DNA of 40,981 nt from Candidatus Methylomirabilota bacterium (GTDB lineage Bacteria; Methylomirabilota; Methylomirabilia; Methylomirabilales; CSP1-5), in contig VRUN01000008.1 of assembly GCA_019456075.1 (NCBI GenBank), positions 1 to 40,981 on the forward strand. The letters run 5' to 3'. Under the pieces are notes generated by a model. That model was not told the origin of the DNA and searched no databases. It worked only from the letters and a program-made list of their open reading frames with translations. Of the stretch, positions 33,716 through 40,981 are shown piece after piece (within the stretch, counting starts at the first letter, position 1; every line of letters starts with the position of its first letter). A program made the position numbers and the translations under genes.

Positions 33716-33801
33716 GTTCAGAGTTCATAGTTCATGGTTCACGGTAACAGCCAAAACCGGTTCTATCTTTTATCTGTGAACCGTGAACTGAGAACTGTGA
33801 A
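33716..33801. repeat. Facing pair of heptanucleotide arrays between nuoK and nuoL, copy 2
   Basis: The left arm has five units (GTTCAGA, GTTCATA, GTTCATG, GTTCACG, GTAACAG; 33716-33750). The right arm has four units (CTGTGAA, CCGTGAA, CTGAGAA, CTGTGAA; 33774-33801). The arms are complementary over most of their length around a 23-bp spacer. The array occupies the same gap as the pair at 21391-21452. Confidence 0.82.
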
Positions 33802-33814
33802 CGAGGGATTTTCC

Positions 33815-35743
33815 ATGGAAAATCTCATCTGGTTGGTGCCGACATTCCCCTTGGCGGGTTTTCTCGTGAACATTTTTCTCGGACGGCGACTCGCCCGTCT
33901 CTGGGTCAGTTGGGTGGCCTGCGGCGCGATGGGGATCTCGTTCGGCGTGAGTCTCGGCCTTTTCTTCCACCTCATAAACCTTGCTCCTCACCTCAGACAC
34001 CTGGAGCAGGAACTCTTCACCTGGATCCGGATCGCGGATTTCAAGGCTGCCGCGGGCTTTCTCCTCGACCCGCTCTCAGCGGTGATGATTCTGGTGGTGA
34101 CTGGGGTCGGGTTTCTCATCCACGTCTATTCGATCGGCTACATGGGGGAGGATCGTGATTTCGCCAGGTTTTTTGCGTACCTCAACCTCTTTGCCTTCTT
34201 CATGCTCCTCTTGGTCCTGGCGAATAACTATCTCCTCCTGTTCGTGGGCTGGGAGGGGGTAGGGCTCTGTTCGTATCTCTTGATCGGGTTCTGGTTCGAA
34301 AGGCCGGCCGCGGCCAGCGCGGCCCAGAAGGCTTTTGTCGTCAACCGCGTGGGGGACGCCGGATTTCTGCTGGGGCTATTCTTGATCTGGACGACCTTCG
34401 GGACGCTCCAGTACGGGGAGGTCTTTCACCAGGCCGAGGGGCTGCACGGGGTGCTGACCGCGCCGGCCGGGGGGGGGCTGTCGGTCGTCACCTGGATCAC
34501 CCTGGCGCTGTTCATCGGGGCCATAGGCAAGAGTGCCCAGCTGCCGCTATACGTCTGGCTCCCCGACGCCATGGAGGGGCCGACCCCGGTCTCGGCGCTG
34601 ATCCACGCGGCCACCATGGTGACGGCAGGGATCTATATGGTGGCCCGCTCGAGCCCCCTGTACACCCTGGCGCCGTTCAGCTTGGCCGTGGTGGCGTGGG
34701 TGGGGGCACTGACTGCCATCTTCGCGGCGACCATCGCCTGCGTCCAGAATGACATCAAGCGGGTGATCGCGTACTCGACCATCTCACAGCTAGGGTACAT
34801 GTTCCTGGGGGTGGGGGTGGGGGCCTTTGCGAGCGGCATCTTCCATCTGTACACCCATGCCGCCTTCAAGGCGTTACTCTTTCTGGGGGCGGGGGCGGTG
34901 ATTCATGCGCTGCACCACGAGCAGGACATTCAACGGATGGGGGGACTGCGCCCTCACATGCGGGTCACAGCGTACACGTTTGCCGTGGGGGCGCTGGCGA
35001 ATGCGGGGATCTTTCCGTTCGCGGGGTTCTGGTCGAAGGACGAGATCCTCTTTGCGGCGTTCAACGGGGGCTTTTACGTGCTCTGGTTTCTGGGGCTAGC
35101 GGGAGCATTTCTGACCGGCTTTTACATGGCCCGGCTCTACTTCCTCACGTTCGAGGGGGAGTACCGGGGCGATCCACACCATGCCCACGACATTCATGAC
35201 GCCCCGCCCACGATGGGGATTCCCCTCATTGTGCTGGCGGTCTGCTCCGTGGTGGCTGGCTTTGTCGGGATTCCCCCCGAGCAGGGCCCGTTTCACCAGT
35301 TTCTCGCCCCGGTGCTGCACCATGGGGGCGCGGCGCAGGCGGCGGCGCATGGCCTGGCCGTCCCCATGGCCGTGCTGTCCCTCCTTGTAGCGGGGGCCGG
35401 AATCGGGGTGGGGTATCTCTTTTACGTCAGCGTCAGCTGGCGAAACGTCCCGGAGATCTGGGCCGCGCGGCTCCAGGGACTCTACCGGGTGGTCTATCAC
35501 AAATATTATGTGGATGAGTTCTATCAAGATTGGGTCGTGGGTCCCCTCGACCGCCTAGCGTTTTTTCTCTGGCGGGGGTTTGACGTGGCCGTGGTGGACG
35601 GGGCCGTAAATGGGGTAGCCCGATTGATGGAGATGGGAAGTTGGGGGCTCCGGCGGATCCAGACCGGGGTGGTCTTCAACTACGTCCTCTCTATTCTTGT
35701 CGGTGTCGTCATCTTCTTGGGTTATCTGGTCTGGGGGAGGTAG
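33815..35743 (+). CDS. nuoL: NADH-quinone oxidoreductase subunit L, copy 2
   Basis: This second distal antiporter-like subunit has 642 residues. It has VGWEGVGLCSYLLIGFW near 145-161, GAIGKSAQLPLYVWLPDAME near 235-254 and the same core as copy 1. Residues about 179-568 come from the 1,170-bp stretch shared exactly with 21985-23154. The N-terminal ~178 residues and the last ~74 differ: here the lateral helix and anchor are shorter (VVGPLDRLAFFLWRGFD in place of a longer amphipathic segment). ATG 33815 follows GAGGG and lies 13 bp after the array; the frame extends further upstream through the array but without family likeness. nuoM starts 3 bp after the stop. Confidence 0.94.
   Translation: MENLIWLVPTFPLAGFLVNIFLGRRLARLWVSWVACGAMGISFGVSLGLFFHLINLAPHLRHLEQELFTWIRIADFKAAAGFLLDPLSAVMILVVTGVGFLIHVYSIGYMGEDRDFARFFAYLNLFAFFMLLLVLANNYLLLFVGWEGVGLCSYLLIGFWFERPAAASAAQKAFVVNRVGDAGFLLGLFLIWTTFGTLQYGEVFHQAEGLHGVLTAPAGGGLSVVTWITLALFIGAIGKSAQLPLYVWLPDAMEGPTPVSALIHAATMVTAGIYMVARSSPLYTLAPFSLAVVAWVGALTAIFAATIACVQNDIKRVIAYSTISQLGYMFLGVGVGAFASGIFHLYTHAAFKALLFLGAGAVIHALHHEQDIQRMGGLRPHMRVTAYTFAVGALANAGIFPFAGFWSKDEILFAAFNGGFYVLWFLGLAGAFLTGFYMARLYFLTFEGEYRGDPHHAHDIHDAPPTMGIPLIVLAVCSVVAGFVGIPPEQGPFHQFLAPVLHHGGAAQAAAHGLAVPMAVLSLLVAGAGIGVGYLFYVSVSWRNVPEIWAARLQGLYRVVYHKYYVDEFYQDWVVGPLDRLAFFLWRGFDVAVVDGAVNGVARLMEMGSWGLRRIQTGVVFNYVLSILVGVVIFLGYLVWGR
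34349..35518. repeat. 1,170-bp stretch shared identically by the two nuoL genes, copy 2
   Basis: This is the counterpart of 21985-23154 (offset 12,364 bp, same orientation). Identity starts within the codons for RVGDAG and ends at the codons for YYVDE. The small separate patch 34245-34295 also matches copy 1. Direct repeats of this size could recombine and delete the 12.4 kb between them. Confidence 0.9.
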
Positions 35744-35746
35744 GGG

Positions 35747-37426
35747 ATGCCGCTTTTGAGTCTGATCACCTTTCTTCCTGTGGTGGGGACCCTCGGCCTC
35801 TTGATCATTCCCCGGCGACGGCGGAACCTAATTTTCTGGGGTGCCCTGGGCACTTCGGTCCTCACGTTTCTCGTCTCCCTCAGGCTCTATACGGGATTTG
35901 AACTGGGAGTCGGGGAGATGCAATTCGTCGAGGCGGCGGCCTGGATTCCGAGCCTCGGGATCCAATACAAACTCGGTGTTGATGGGATTAGCCTCTTTCT
36001 CGTCCTCTTGACCACATTCCTCACGCCGCTCACCATCCTCGCCTCTTCAGGTATTAAACACCGGATGAAGGAGTACATGGTGGCCATGCTCCTGCTCGAG
36101 ACGGGCATGATCGGGGTCTTCCTTGCCTTGGATCTGGTCCTCTTCTATGTTTTTTGGGAGGGCACGCTGATTCCTATGTACTTCATCATCGGGATATGGG
36201 GCGGGCCCAGACGGATCTATGCCACGATGAAGTTTGTTCTCTACACGATGGCCGGTTCGCTCTTGATGCTCGTGGCCATTATTGCAGTGGCCTGGCTCCA
36301 CGGCCGGGCGGGAGGGGGTCCCACCTTTGATCTCACGGTCCTGATGAATGCTGAGATCCCTCCCGCGATCCAATTCTGGCTCTTCCTCGCCTTTGCCCTC
36401 GCCTTTGCCATCAAGGTTCCCCTCTTTCCGTTTCATACCTGGCTCCCGGACGTTCATGTAGAAGCCCCCACAGCGGGGAGCGTGCTTCTGGCCGGGGTCC
36501 TCCTGAAGATGGGAACCTACGGCTTTCTCCGTTTTGCGCTCCCCCTGTTCCCCCAGGCCACCGTGACCTTCCTCCCCTGGATCTCGGGACTCGCCCTCGT
36601 GGGGATCATCTACGGGGCGTGGGTGGCAATGGTGCAGCCTGATCTGAAGAGTCTCGTGGCGTATTCCAGTGTGAGCCACCTGGGTTTCGTGGTGCTGGGG
36701 ATCTTTGCGCTGAACGGAGAGGGGATCGCCGGATCTGTTCTTCAGATGGTCAACCACGGTCTTTCCACCGGGGCTCTCTTCCTTCTCGTCGGGATGATCT
36801 ATGAACGACGCCATAGCCGGATGATTACCGACTTCGGCGGCCTCTTCCGCGTGGTCCCGGTGTTTGCCGGGATGTTCCTCCTCGTGGCCCTCTCCTCCAT
36901 CGGTCTGCCGGGCTTGAATGGATTCGTGGGAGAGTTCCTGATCCTCTTGGGGACCTTCCGGGTGCATCCGGTATACGGCATTGTCGCGGTGACGGGGATC
37001 ATCTGGGCGGCCTGGTATATGCTTGCCATGATCCGCCGAGTCCTCTTTGGTCCTGTCATTCATCAAGAGAACGCAGGCCTCTCAGATCTCAACTGGACCG
37101 AGCGGATCGTCCTGATCCCCATCATTATCCTGATCGTGTGGATCGGCGTGTATCCCACCCCCTTCCTTCGCCGGATGGAGGCCTCGGTCGAGCGCGTTAT
37201 CGTCCAGGTCGAGCGCCGCCAATCGGTTCACAGTTCAGGGTTCACAGTTCAGGGAAAAAGAGCAATGAACGCTGAAACATCTTCCATGAACCATAAACCA
37301 TCCATCATGAACCCCTCCCCCGCTCATGGTTCAGAGTTCGTGGTTCATGGCAGAGGCGCAATTCACGGGCTATCCATGAACCCTGAACTATCAACTCTGA
37401 ACCGCGAAGCGAGGAGGCAGAGGTGA
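35747..37426 (+). CDS. nuoM: NADH-quinone oxidoreductase subunit M, copy 2, with repeat-encoded C-terminal tail
   Basis: The core (about residues 1-490) is a normal NuoM. It has KLGVDGISLFLV near 75-86, FYVFWEGTLIPMYFIIGIWG near 133-152 (key Glu), AIKVPLFPFHTWLPDVHVEA near 222, VSHLGFVVLGIFALNGEG and LSSIGLPGLNGFVGEF. Residues about 494-556 are encoded by heptanucleotide arrays (37226-37411) and show biased Ser, Asn, Met and His content, unlike any NuoM. The repeats have thus replaced or displaced the original stop, or the frame simply runs through them by chance. The stop overlaps the GTG of nuoN. Confidence 0.93.
   Translation: MPLLSLITFLPVVGTLGLLIIPRRRRNLIFWGALGTSVLTFLVSLRLYTGFELGVGEMQFVEAAAWIPSLGIQYKLGVDGISLFLVLLTTFLTPLTILASSGIKHRMKEYMVAMLLLETGMIGVFLALDLVLFYVFWEGTLIPMYFIIGIWGGPRRIYATMKFVLYTMAGSLLMLVAIIAVAWLHGRAGGGPTFDLTVLMNAEIPPAIQFWLFLAFALAFAIKVPLFPFHTWLPDVHVEAPTAGSVLLAGVLLKMGTYGFLRFALPLFPQATVTFLPWISGLALVGIIYGAWVAMVQPDLKSLVAYSSVSHLGFVVLGIFALNGEGIAGSVLQMVNHGLSTGALFLLVGMIYERRHSRMITDFGGLFRVVPVFAGMFLLVALSSIGLPGLNGFVGEFLILLGTFRVHPVYGIVAVTGIIWAAWYMLAMIRRVLFGPVIHQENAGLSDLNWTERIVLIPIIILIVWIGVYPTPFLRRMEASVERVIVQVERRQSVHSSGFTVQGKRAMNAETSSMNHKPSIMNPSPAHGSEFVVHGRGAIHGLSMNPELSTLNREARRQR
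37226..37411. repeat. Large cluster of four heptanucleotide arrays inside the 3' end of nuoM copy 2
   Basis: Four sub-arrays alternate in direction: GTTCACA/GTTCAGG units (37226-37253), TGAACCA-type units (37266-37314), GTTCATG-type units (37329-37349) and TGAACYN units (37377-37411). Each reverse pair could fold into a hairpin. It is the longest cluster in the window and lies within an open reading frame. Confidence 0.82.
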
Positions 37427-38880
37427 GCGTGACCGGTACGCAGCTGGATTGGGGAGGGATGGCCCCTTTCCTCCTCCTCACGGCGACCGCCCTGGGGACG
37501 CTCTTGCTCGACCTGTTCCTCTCCCCGCGACATCGGGTCCGGCTCGCGTATTTGGGACTGACGGGGTTGCTGATTACGATGGCGTTACTGGTCCACGGGT
37601 TTGGTGGACAGGAGCGGGTGGTGGCGGAGATGCTCATTGTCGATGACTTCTCCCGATTCTTTCATCTCGTGTTCCTGCTTATTGCGGCTCTCACCATCTT
37701 GGTCTCGGTCAAGAGCGTGGAGCAGGAGGGAACGCACCAGGGTGAGTACTACACCCTGGTTCTCTTCGCGACCCTAGGCATGATGGTGATGGCCTCGGCA
37801 GCAGATCTCATCATGGTCTTCTTGGGTCTTGAGGCTCTCTCCATCCCCCTCTATATCCTGTCTGGATTCCTCCGAGGGGATGTACGATCTAATGAATCTG
37901 CGCTCAAGTATCTTCTCTTGGGCGCCTTTGCCTCGGCCTTTCTCCTGTATGGGATCGCCTTTCTTTACGGAGCTGTGGGTAGTACTCGACTGAAGAGCAT
38001 CGCTGCCCATCTGGGCCACGGCGCGGCCTGGGAGAACCCCCTGGTCTTCTTAGGGGTCGGCCTCCTTCTGGTGGGCCTTGCCTTCAAAGTCGCCGCGGTC
38101 CCCTTCCACATGTGGTTGCCGGATGTCTATGAGGGAGCCCCGACGCCCGTTACCGCTTTTATGATTGCGGGGACGAAGGCGGCGGCCTTTTCCGCACTCC
38201 TGCGAGTCTTCGGAACCGCGCTGTCCCCGCTCCCCCCCGAATGGATTCCCCCCCTGTGGGTGGTTGCCCTCCTCACCATGGGGGTGGGGAATATCGCCGC
38301 TCTGACGCAGCAGAGCATTAAGCGGATGCTGGCCTACAGCTCTATCGCCCACGCCGGCTATCTCTTGGTGGCCGTAGTGGCCGGTACGAGCCGCGGATTT
38401 TCCAGTATCCTTTTTTACCTCGTCGTCTACGCCTTCATGAACCTGGGAGCCTTCGCCGTGATTATCGCGCTGGCCCGGCAGGGGGAAGAGAGTCCGACCC
38501 TTTCCTCGTATGCCGGATTGGGCTTCCGCCATCCCGTGTTGGCCTTCAGTATGGCGGTGTTTATGTTTTCGCTGGCAGGTCTCCCGCCCACCGGGGGATT
38601 CATGGGAAAGTTTTATATCTTCAGTGCTGCGGTGGAGGCCGATTATGTGGGCCTGGTGATTATCGCCGTTGTGTGTAGTCTGATCTCCGTCTTTTTCTAC
38701 CTCCGGGTCGTGGTGGTGATGTACATGGAGGAACCACGGGAAGGGCATTCGAGTCCAGTACTTTCCCCCGCCATCTTGGTCACCCTATTTCTCGCGACGG
38801 CGGCGATACTACAGTTAGGGCTCCTCCCGGCGGGGGTGTGGGATCTGGCGGTCCGGTCGGTCCAAAGTTTTTGGGGGTAA
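37423..38880 (+). CDS. nuoN: NADH-quinone oxidoreductase subunit N, copy 2
   Basis: The 485-residue protein has about 14 helices. Signatures are VFLGLEALSIPLYILSGFLR (about 128-147, helix-5 Glu), the Lys-bearing GLAFKVAAVPFHMWLPDVYE (about 208-227), SIKRMLAYSSIAHAGYLLVA and LAGLPPTGGFMGKFYIF near 385. The GTG start overlaps the nuoM stop and follows GAGGCAGAG; its upstream region is heptamer-array sequence. It ends run 2 and is followed after 6 bp by rex. It differs throughout from the first nuoN. Confidence 0.94.
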   Translation: MSVTGTQLDWGGMAPFLLLTATALGTLLLDLFLSPRHRVRLAYLGLTGLLITMALLVHGFGGQERVVAEMLIVDDFSRFFHLVFLLIAALTILVSVKSVEQEGTHQGEYYTLVLFATLGMMVMASAADLIMVFLGLEALSIPLYILSGFLRGDVRSNESALKYLLLGAFASAFLLYGIAFLYGAVGSTRLKSIAAHLGHGAAWENPLVFLGVGLLLVGLAFKVAAVPFHMWLPDVYEGAPTPVTAFMIAGTKAAAFSALLRVFGTALSPLPPEWIPPLWVVALLTMGVGNIAALTQQSIKRMLAYSSIAHAGYLLVAVVAGTSRGFSSILFYLVVYAFMNLGAFAVIIALARQGEESPTLSSYAGLGFRHPVLAFSMAVFMFSLAGLPPTGGFMGKFYIFSAAVEADYVGLVIIAVVCSLISVFFYLRVVVVMYMEEPREGHSSPVLSPAILVTLFLATAAILQLGLLPAGVWDLAVRSVQSFWG

Positions 38881-38886
38881 AGGCGG

Positions 38887-39558
38887 ATGAAGCGAGAGAG
38901 GGGGGAGCGGCCGATCAAGCCTCGAATCCCTGAGAAGACGGTCACCCGCCTGAGTATCTACCTCAGGTGTGTAGAGGCCTTCATCGCCGATGGGATGAGC
39001 ACCGTCTCTTCCCAGCAGTTGGCTGAGCGCTTCGGGTTGAACTCTGCCCTGGTTCGCAAGGATTTAGCGTACTTTGGTCAGTTCGGGGTTCGGGGTCTCG
39101 GATACTACACCGAAGGGCTCAAGCAGAATCTGGAGCGAATCCTGGGACTCAACCAGGAGTGGGGGGTGGCCTTGGTGGGTCTAGGGAACCTAGGCTCCGC
39201 CCTCTTGAATTACCGGGGCTTTCAGCAGCGGGGGTTTCGCATATCCGTGGTCTTCGATACCGACGCCAGCAAGGTGGGCCGGCGGATTGGCAGCATCCCT
39301 GTCTGCCACGTAGAGAAGATCGTCCCCATCCTCAAGCGGCGGAGGATCAAGATGGGAATCATCACGGTTCCCGCAGGGGCGGCCCAGGCCGTCGCCGATC
39401 AGTTGGTGACTACAGGGATAAATGCCATCCTCAACTTCGCCCCGACCCAACTTACGGTTCCCAAGGGGGTCAAGGTACAGAACGTGGACCTCTCCGTCAT
39501 GCTCAAGACCTTGAGCTTCTATACCAGCCGGTCTTCCCGCGTCACCCGAGCCCGCTAG
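38887..39558 (+). CDS. rex: Redox-sensing transcriptional repressor Rex
   Basis: Rex represses respiratory and fermentative genes and leaves DNA when NADH rises. The 223-residue protein has an N-terminal winged helix (about 15-85) with IPEKTVTRLSIYLR, SSQQLAERFGLN and the recognition segment ALVRKDLAYFGQFGVRGLGY. A Rossmann domain follows, with the dinucleotide loop VALVGLGNLGSALLNYRGF (about 97-115) and a C-terminal swapped helix near ILNFAPTQL. AGGCGG precedes ATG 38887. It lies 6 bp after nuoN, so it is expressed with complex I, consistent with feedback control of NADH dehydrogenase. No clear Rex operator was found in the window. Confidence 0.94.
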   Translation: MKRERGERPIKPRIPEKTVTRLSIYLRCVEAFIADGMSTVSSQQLAERFGLNSALVRKDLAYFGQFGVRGLGYYTEGLKQNLERILGLNQEWGVALVGLGNLGSALLNYRGFQQRGFRISVVFDTDASKVGRRIGSIPVCHVEKIVPILKRRRIKMGIITVPAGAAQAVADQLVTTGINAILNFAPTQLTVPKGVKVQNVDLSVMLKTLSFYTSRSSRVTRAR

Positions 39559-39562
39559 AGAA

Positions 39563-39669
39563 AGCTGTCAGCAACTAGCAATCGGCTATCAGCAATATGG
39601 ACCGCAGCGGTCAGCCATCAACTCGTGGGCTTCGGAGCTCACTGCTGAAAGCGGACAGCTGACTGCTTG
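39563..39669. repeat. Heptanucleotide arrays, AGCNRTC family, between rex and the ubiD-family gene
   Basis: Left units AGCTGTC, AGCAACT, AGCAATC, GGCTATC and AGCAATA (39563-39597) continue in degenerate form to about 39619. Right units CTGCTGA, AAGCGGA, CAGCTGA and CTGCTTG (39642-39669) run the other way. The arms are partly complementary. They fill the gap between two convergent genes, where a bidirectional terminator would be expected. Confidence 0.68.
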
Positions 39670-39679
39670 AGGTGGGCAC

Positions 39680-40981
39680 CTATAAAATGCTGTGTAGACT
39701 CTTCCCCTTCGTGGCTAAAGCGTCCACCTTTTTGGTCACCTCGGGGTCCTCGATAAGCGGGGGGGCGTGATGGGACTTCAGCCGCGCATCGATGATCAGG
39801 GCCTTCCGGCATCCCCAGTGCTTGTGCTCGATAAAGTTTCCGACCCCATGGATGTCATGGGAAGGATTCGACCGGGTAAAGGTCACCCAAATGAAGTTTC
39901 TCAAGTTCCTCGCGGTGAATTCGGCATCATCCACAAGGACGATGAGGGTGATGCCTTCGAGGTTACACCGCTCGTCGAGAAAGCTCGTGAACGCGTGCAG
40001 TTCCATTTCGGCCTTGTCGTAATTGGAGAATGGCGGTCCCTGGACGACGACGATCCCGGGCATGGCGAGGGCACATTCGGAATAACCCCCTGGCAGCATG
40101 AAATTCTCCGGGATTCTTCTCGCCAGCTCCCGCTTCTTGCTGCCCGCCGCAGCAATGACGAGTTTGGATCCGGCATTCAGTCCTGTTCCCGAGTAGTCGA
40201 GCGTATCGATGGTCGTCCGGGTTTGGAAGTGAAGATCCCGCGTCCAGTCAACCCGCTCCAAGGCGTGCCCGAGGAACTGTTCGATCTGATGGACATCGAG
40301 GTCGGGGTTGTCTTCCCCCGCAACGATGAAAAGGTACTTTGCGAGGGAGCACTGGCCAAAACCGAGCAGGGCATTTGCGATGGTCAGAATTTCCTGGGGA
40401 ATCCGCTCACCATAAGGAACGTACCGCTCGCTGCCGATCGCGAGAAGAAGAGGGTGGACACCGGCGGCGTCCACCGCGTGGATGGCCTTGACGCCGGGGA
40501 TTTCTACGGGAACCATTGGTTGCGTGATTTCGTGGATGAGCTGCCCAAAGGAGGTGTCCTCCTGAGGTGGACGGCCGACCACGGTGAAGGGCCAGATGGC
40601 GTCCTTGCGATGATGGACTTTCTGAAGCTCGAGGACGGGAAAATCGTGGGTGAGGCTGTAGTATCCCAGGTGATCGCCGAAGGGTCCCTCCGGGAGCGTT
40701 TTCTTGGGATCGATGGTCCCGGTGATGCAGAAGTCCGCATCCGCCGAGATGACAAAGCCGTCCCGCACCGTGTACCGAAATCGGCGGCCACCGAGCATGC
40801 CAGCGAAAAGCAGCTCTGTGAGCCCCTCAGGCAGAGGCATGACCGCGGCAAAGGTATGCGCCGGGGGTCCACCCACAAAAATGCTTGCCTTCAGGCGTTC
40901 ACCGCGGCGAATAGCTGCTGCATGGTGGACGCCAATTCCGCGGTGAGTCTGGTAGTGGAGCCCGACCTCCTTTCCCACCTG
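39680..40981 (-). CDS. UbiD-family decarboxylase, N-terminus beyond the window
   Basis: UbiD enzymes use prenylated FMN to (de)carboxylate aromatic or unsaturated acids. The frame is open to the right edge, so the 434 codons seen are the C-terminal part. Features are the LHYQTHRG segment at the edge, FVGGPPAHTFAAVMPLPEG, and the active-site block PEGPFGDHLGYYS, in which the Glu and Asp would be two of the three catalytic acid/base residues. SERYVPYGERIPQE and a C-terminal ARNLRNFIWVTFTRSNPSHD region follow. The catalytic Arg should lie upstream, outside the window. The length and the GTG near 40978 should not be taken as the start. The substrate is unknown: ubiquinone-pathway UbiD and aromatic-degradation paralogues look alike here. 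It converges on rex. Confidence 0.85.
   Translation of the reverse strand, partial: QVGKEVGLHYQTHRGIGVHHAAAIRRGERLKASIFVGGPPAHTFAAVMPLPEGLTELLFAGMLGGRRFRYTVRDGFVISADADFCITGTIDPKKTLPEGPFGDHLGYYSLTHDFPVLELQKVHHRKDAIWPFTVVGRPPQEDTSFGQLIHEITQPMVPVEIPGVKAIHAVDAAGVHPLLLAIGSERYVPYGERIPQEILTIANALLGFGQCSLAKYLFIVAGEDNPDLDVHQIEQFLGHALERVDWTRDLHFQTRTTIDTLDYSGTGLNAGSKLVIAAAGSKKRELARRIPENFMLPGGYSECALAMPGIVVVQGPPFSNYDKAEMELHAFTSFLDERCNLEGITLIVLVDDAEFTARNLRNFIWVTFTRSNPSHDIHGVGNFIEHKHWGCRKALIIDARLKSHHAPPLIEDPEVTKKVDALATKGKSLHSIL

Noticed and set aside
36047-37066. A 339-codon minus-strand frame opposite nuoM copy 2
   Set aside because: It is charged, His/Glu-rich shadow translation of a membrane-protein gene without any family signature.
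16697-38880. A hidden or frameshifted nuoB
   Set aside because: No frame shows the adjacent-cysteine motif or the other conserved stretches of NuoB, and the nuoA-nuoC gap is too short for a remnant.
15236-39669. Arrays as CRISPR repeats
   Set aside because: Units are 7 bp with no spacers of constant length, and no cas genes are present.

Overview
This 41 kb window is GC-rich chromosomal DNA from a free-living bacterium with a respiratory metabolism. No rRNA, tRNA, phage or transposase gene was seen. The following fit an uncultured deep-branching Gram-negative such as Methylomirabilota (NC10/Rokubacteria-like) or a relative of Desulfobacterota/Nitrospirota: two long complex I (nuo) gene runs, a signal-peptide-bearing F-ATPase c subunit, Zn-type HemB, Rex, sigma-54-type regulators and many overlapping or GTG starts. 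That placement is an inference from gene content and style, not from a marker gene.

Layout. 1-7620 is mostly minus strand: the 5' end of an exported protein, a 1011-residue fusion of two CitE/HpcH lyase units with a MaoC hydratase and a second hot-dog unit, and a tight cassette mutT-mutY-HAD phosphatase-SirB1-like gene. An orphan HExxH protein and a small unknown protein follow. 7754-9055 is folC. 9186-12640 (minus) is a soluble PAS histidine kinase translationally coupled to an NtrC-type activator, then a stand-alone receiver domain with degenerate switch residues. 12848-15228 is hemB-hemL. 15321-16547 is an iron-sulfur protein with two ferredoxin-like halves around an MvhD-like core.

16697-38880 is the centrepiece. 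Run 1 is nuoA-C-D-H-I-J-K-L-M-N. Run 2 is nuoA-EF(fused)-G-H-J-K-L-M-N. Between them lies atpB-atpE with its own promoter and an intrinsic terminator. Together they encode two complete membrane arms (A, H, J, K, L, M, N) but only one copy each of the peripheral subunits C, D, I, E-F and G. No nuoB is present. The two nuoL genes share a 1,170 bp stretch that looks identical inside otherwise diverged genes, pointing to recent gene conversion (or an assembly artefact). Rex, the NADH/NAD+ sensor, closes run 2. A truncated ubiD-family gene converges on it at the right edge.

The least expected signal is a family of short arrays with a strict 7-bp period that fill many of the gaps. They fall into several sequence families (TGAACCN, TGACCGN, AGCNGTC-like and GGNNTGA-like). 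Many are placed as facing inverted pairs able to form hairpins. They abut or overlap gene ends: the folC start and nuoG stop lie inside arrays, and the last ~65 codons of the second nuoM are made of array sequence. Two TGACCGN arrays are each followed by the same 48-bp sequence, forming a composite repeat.
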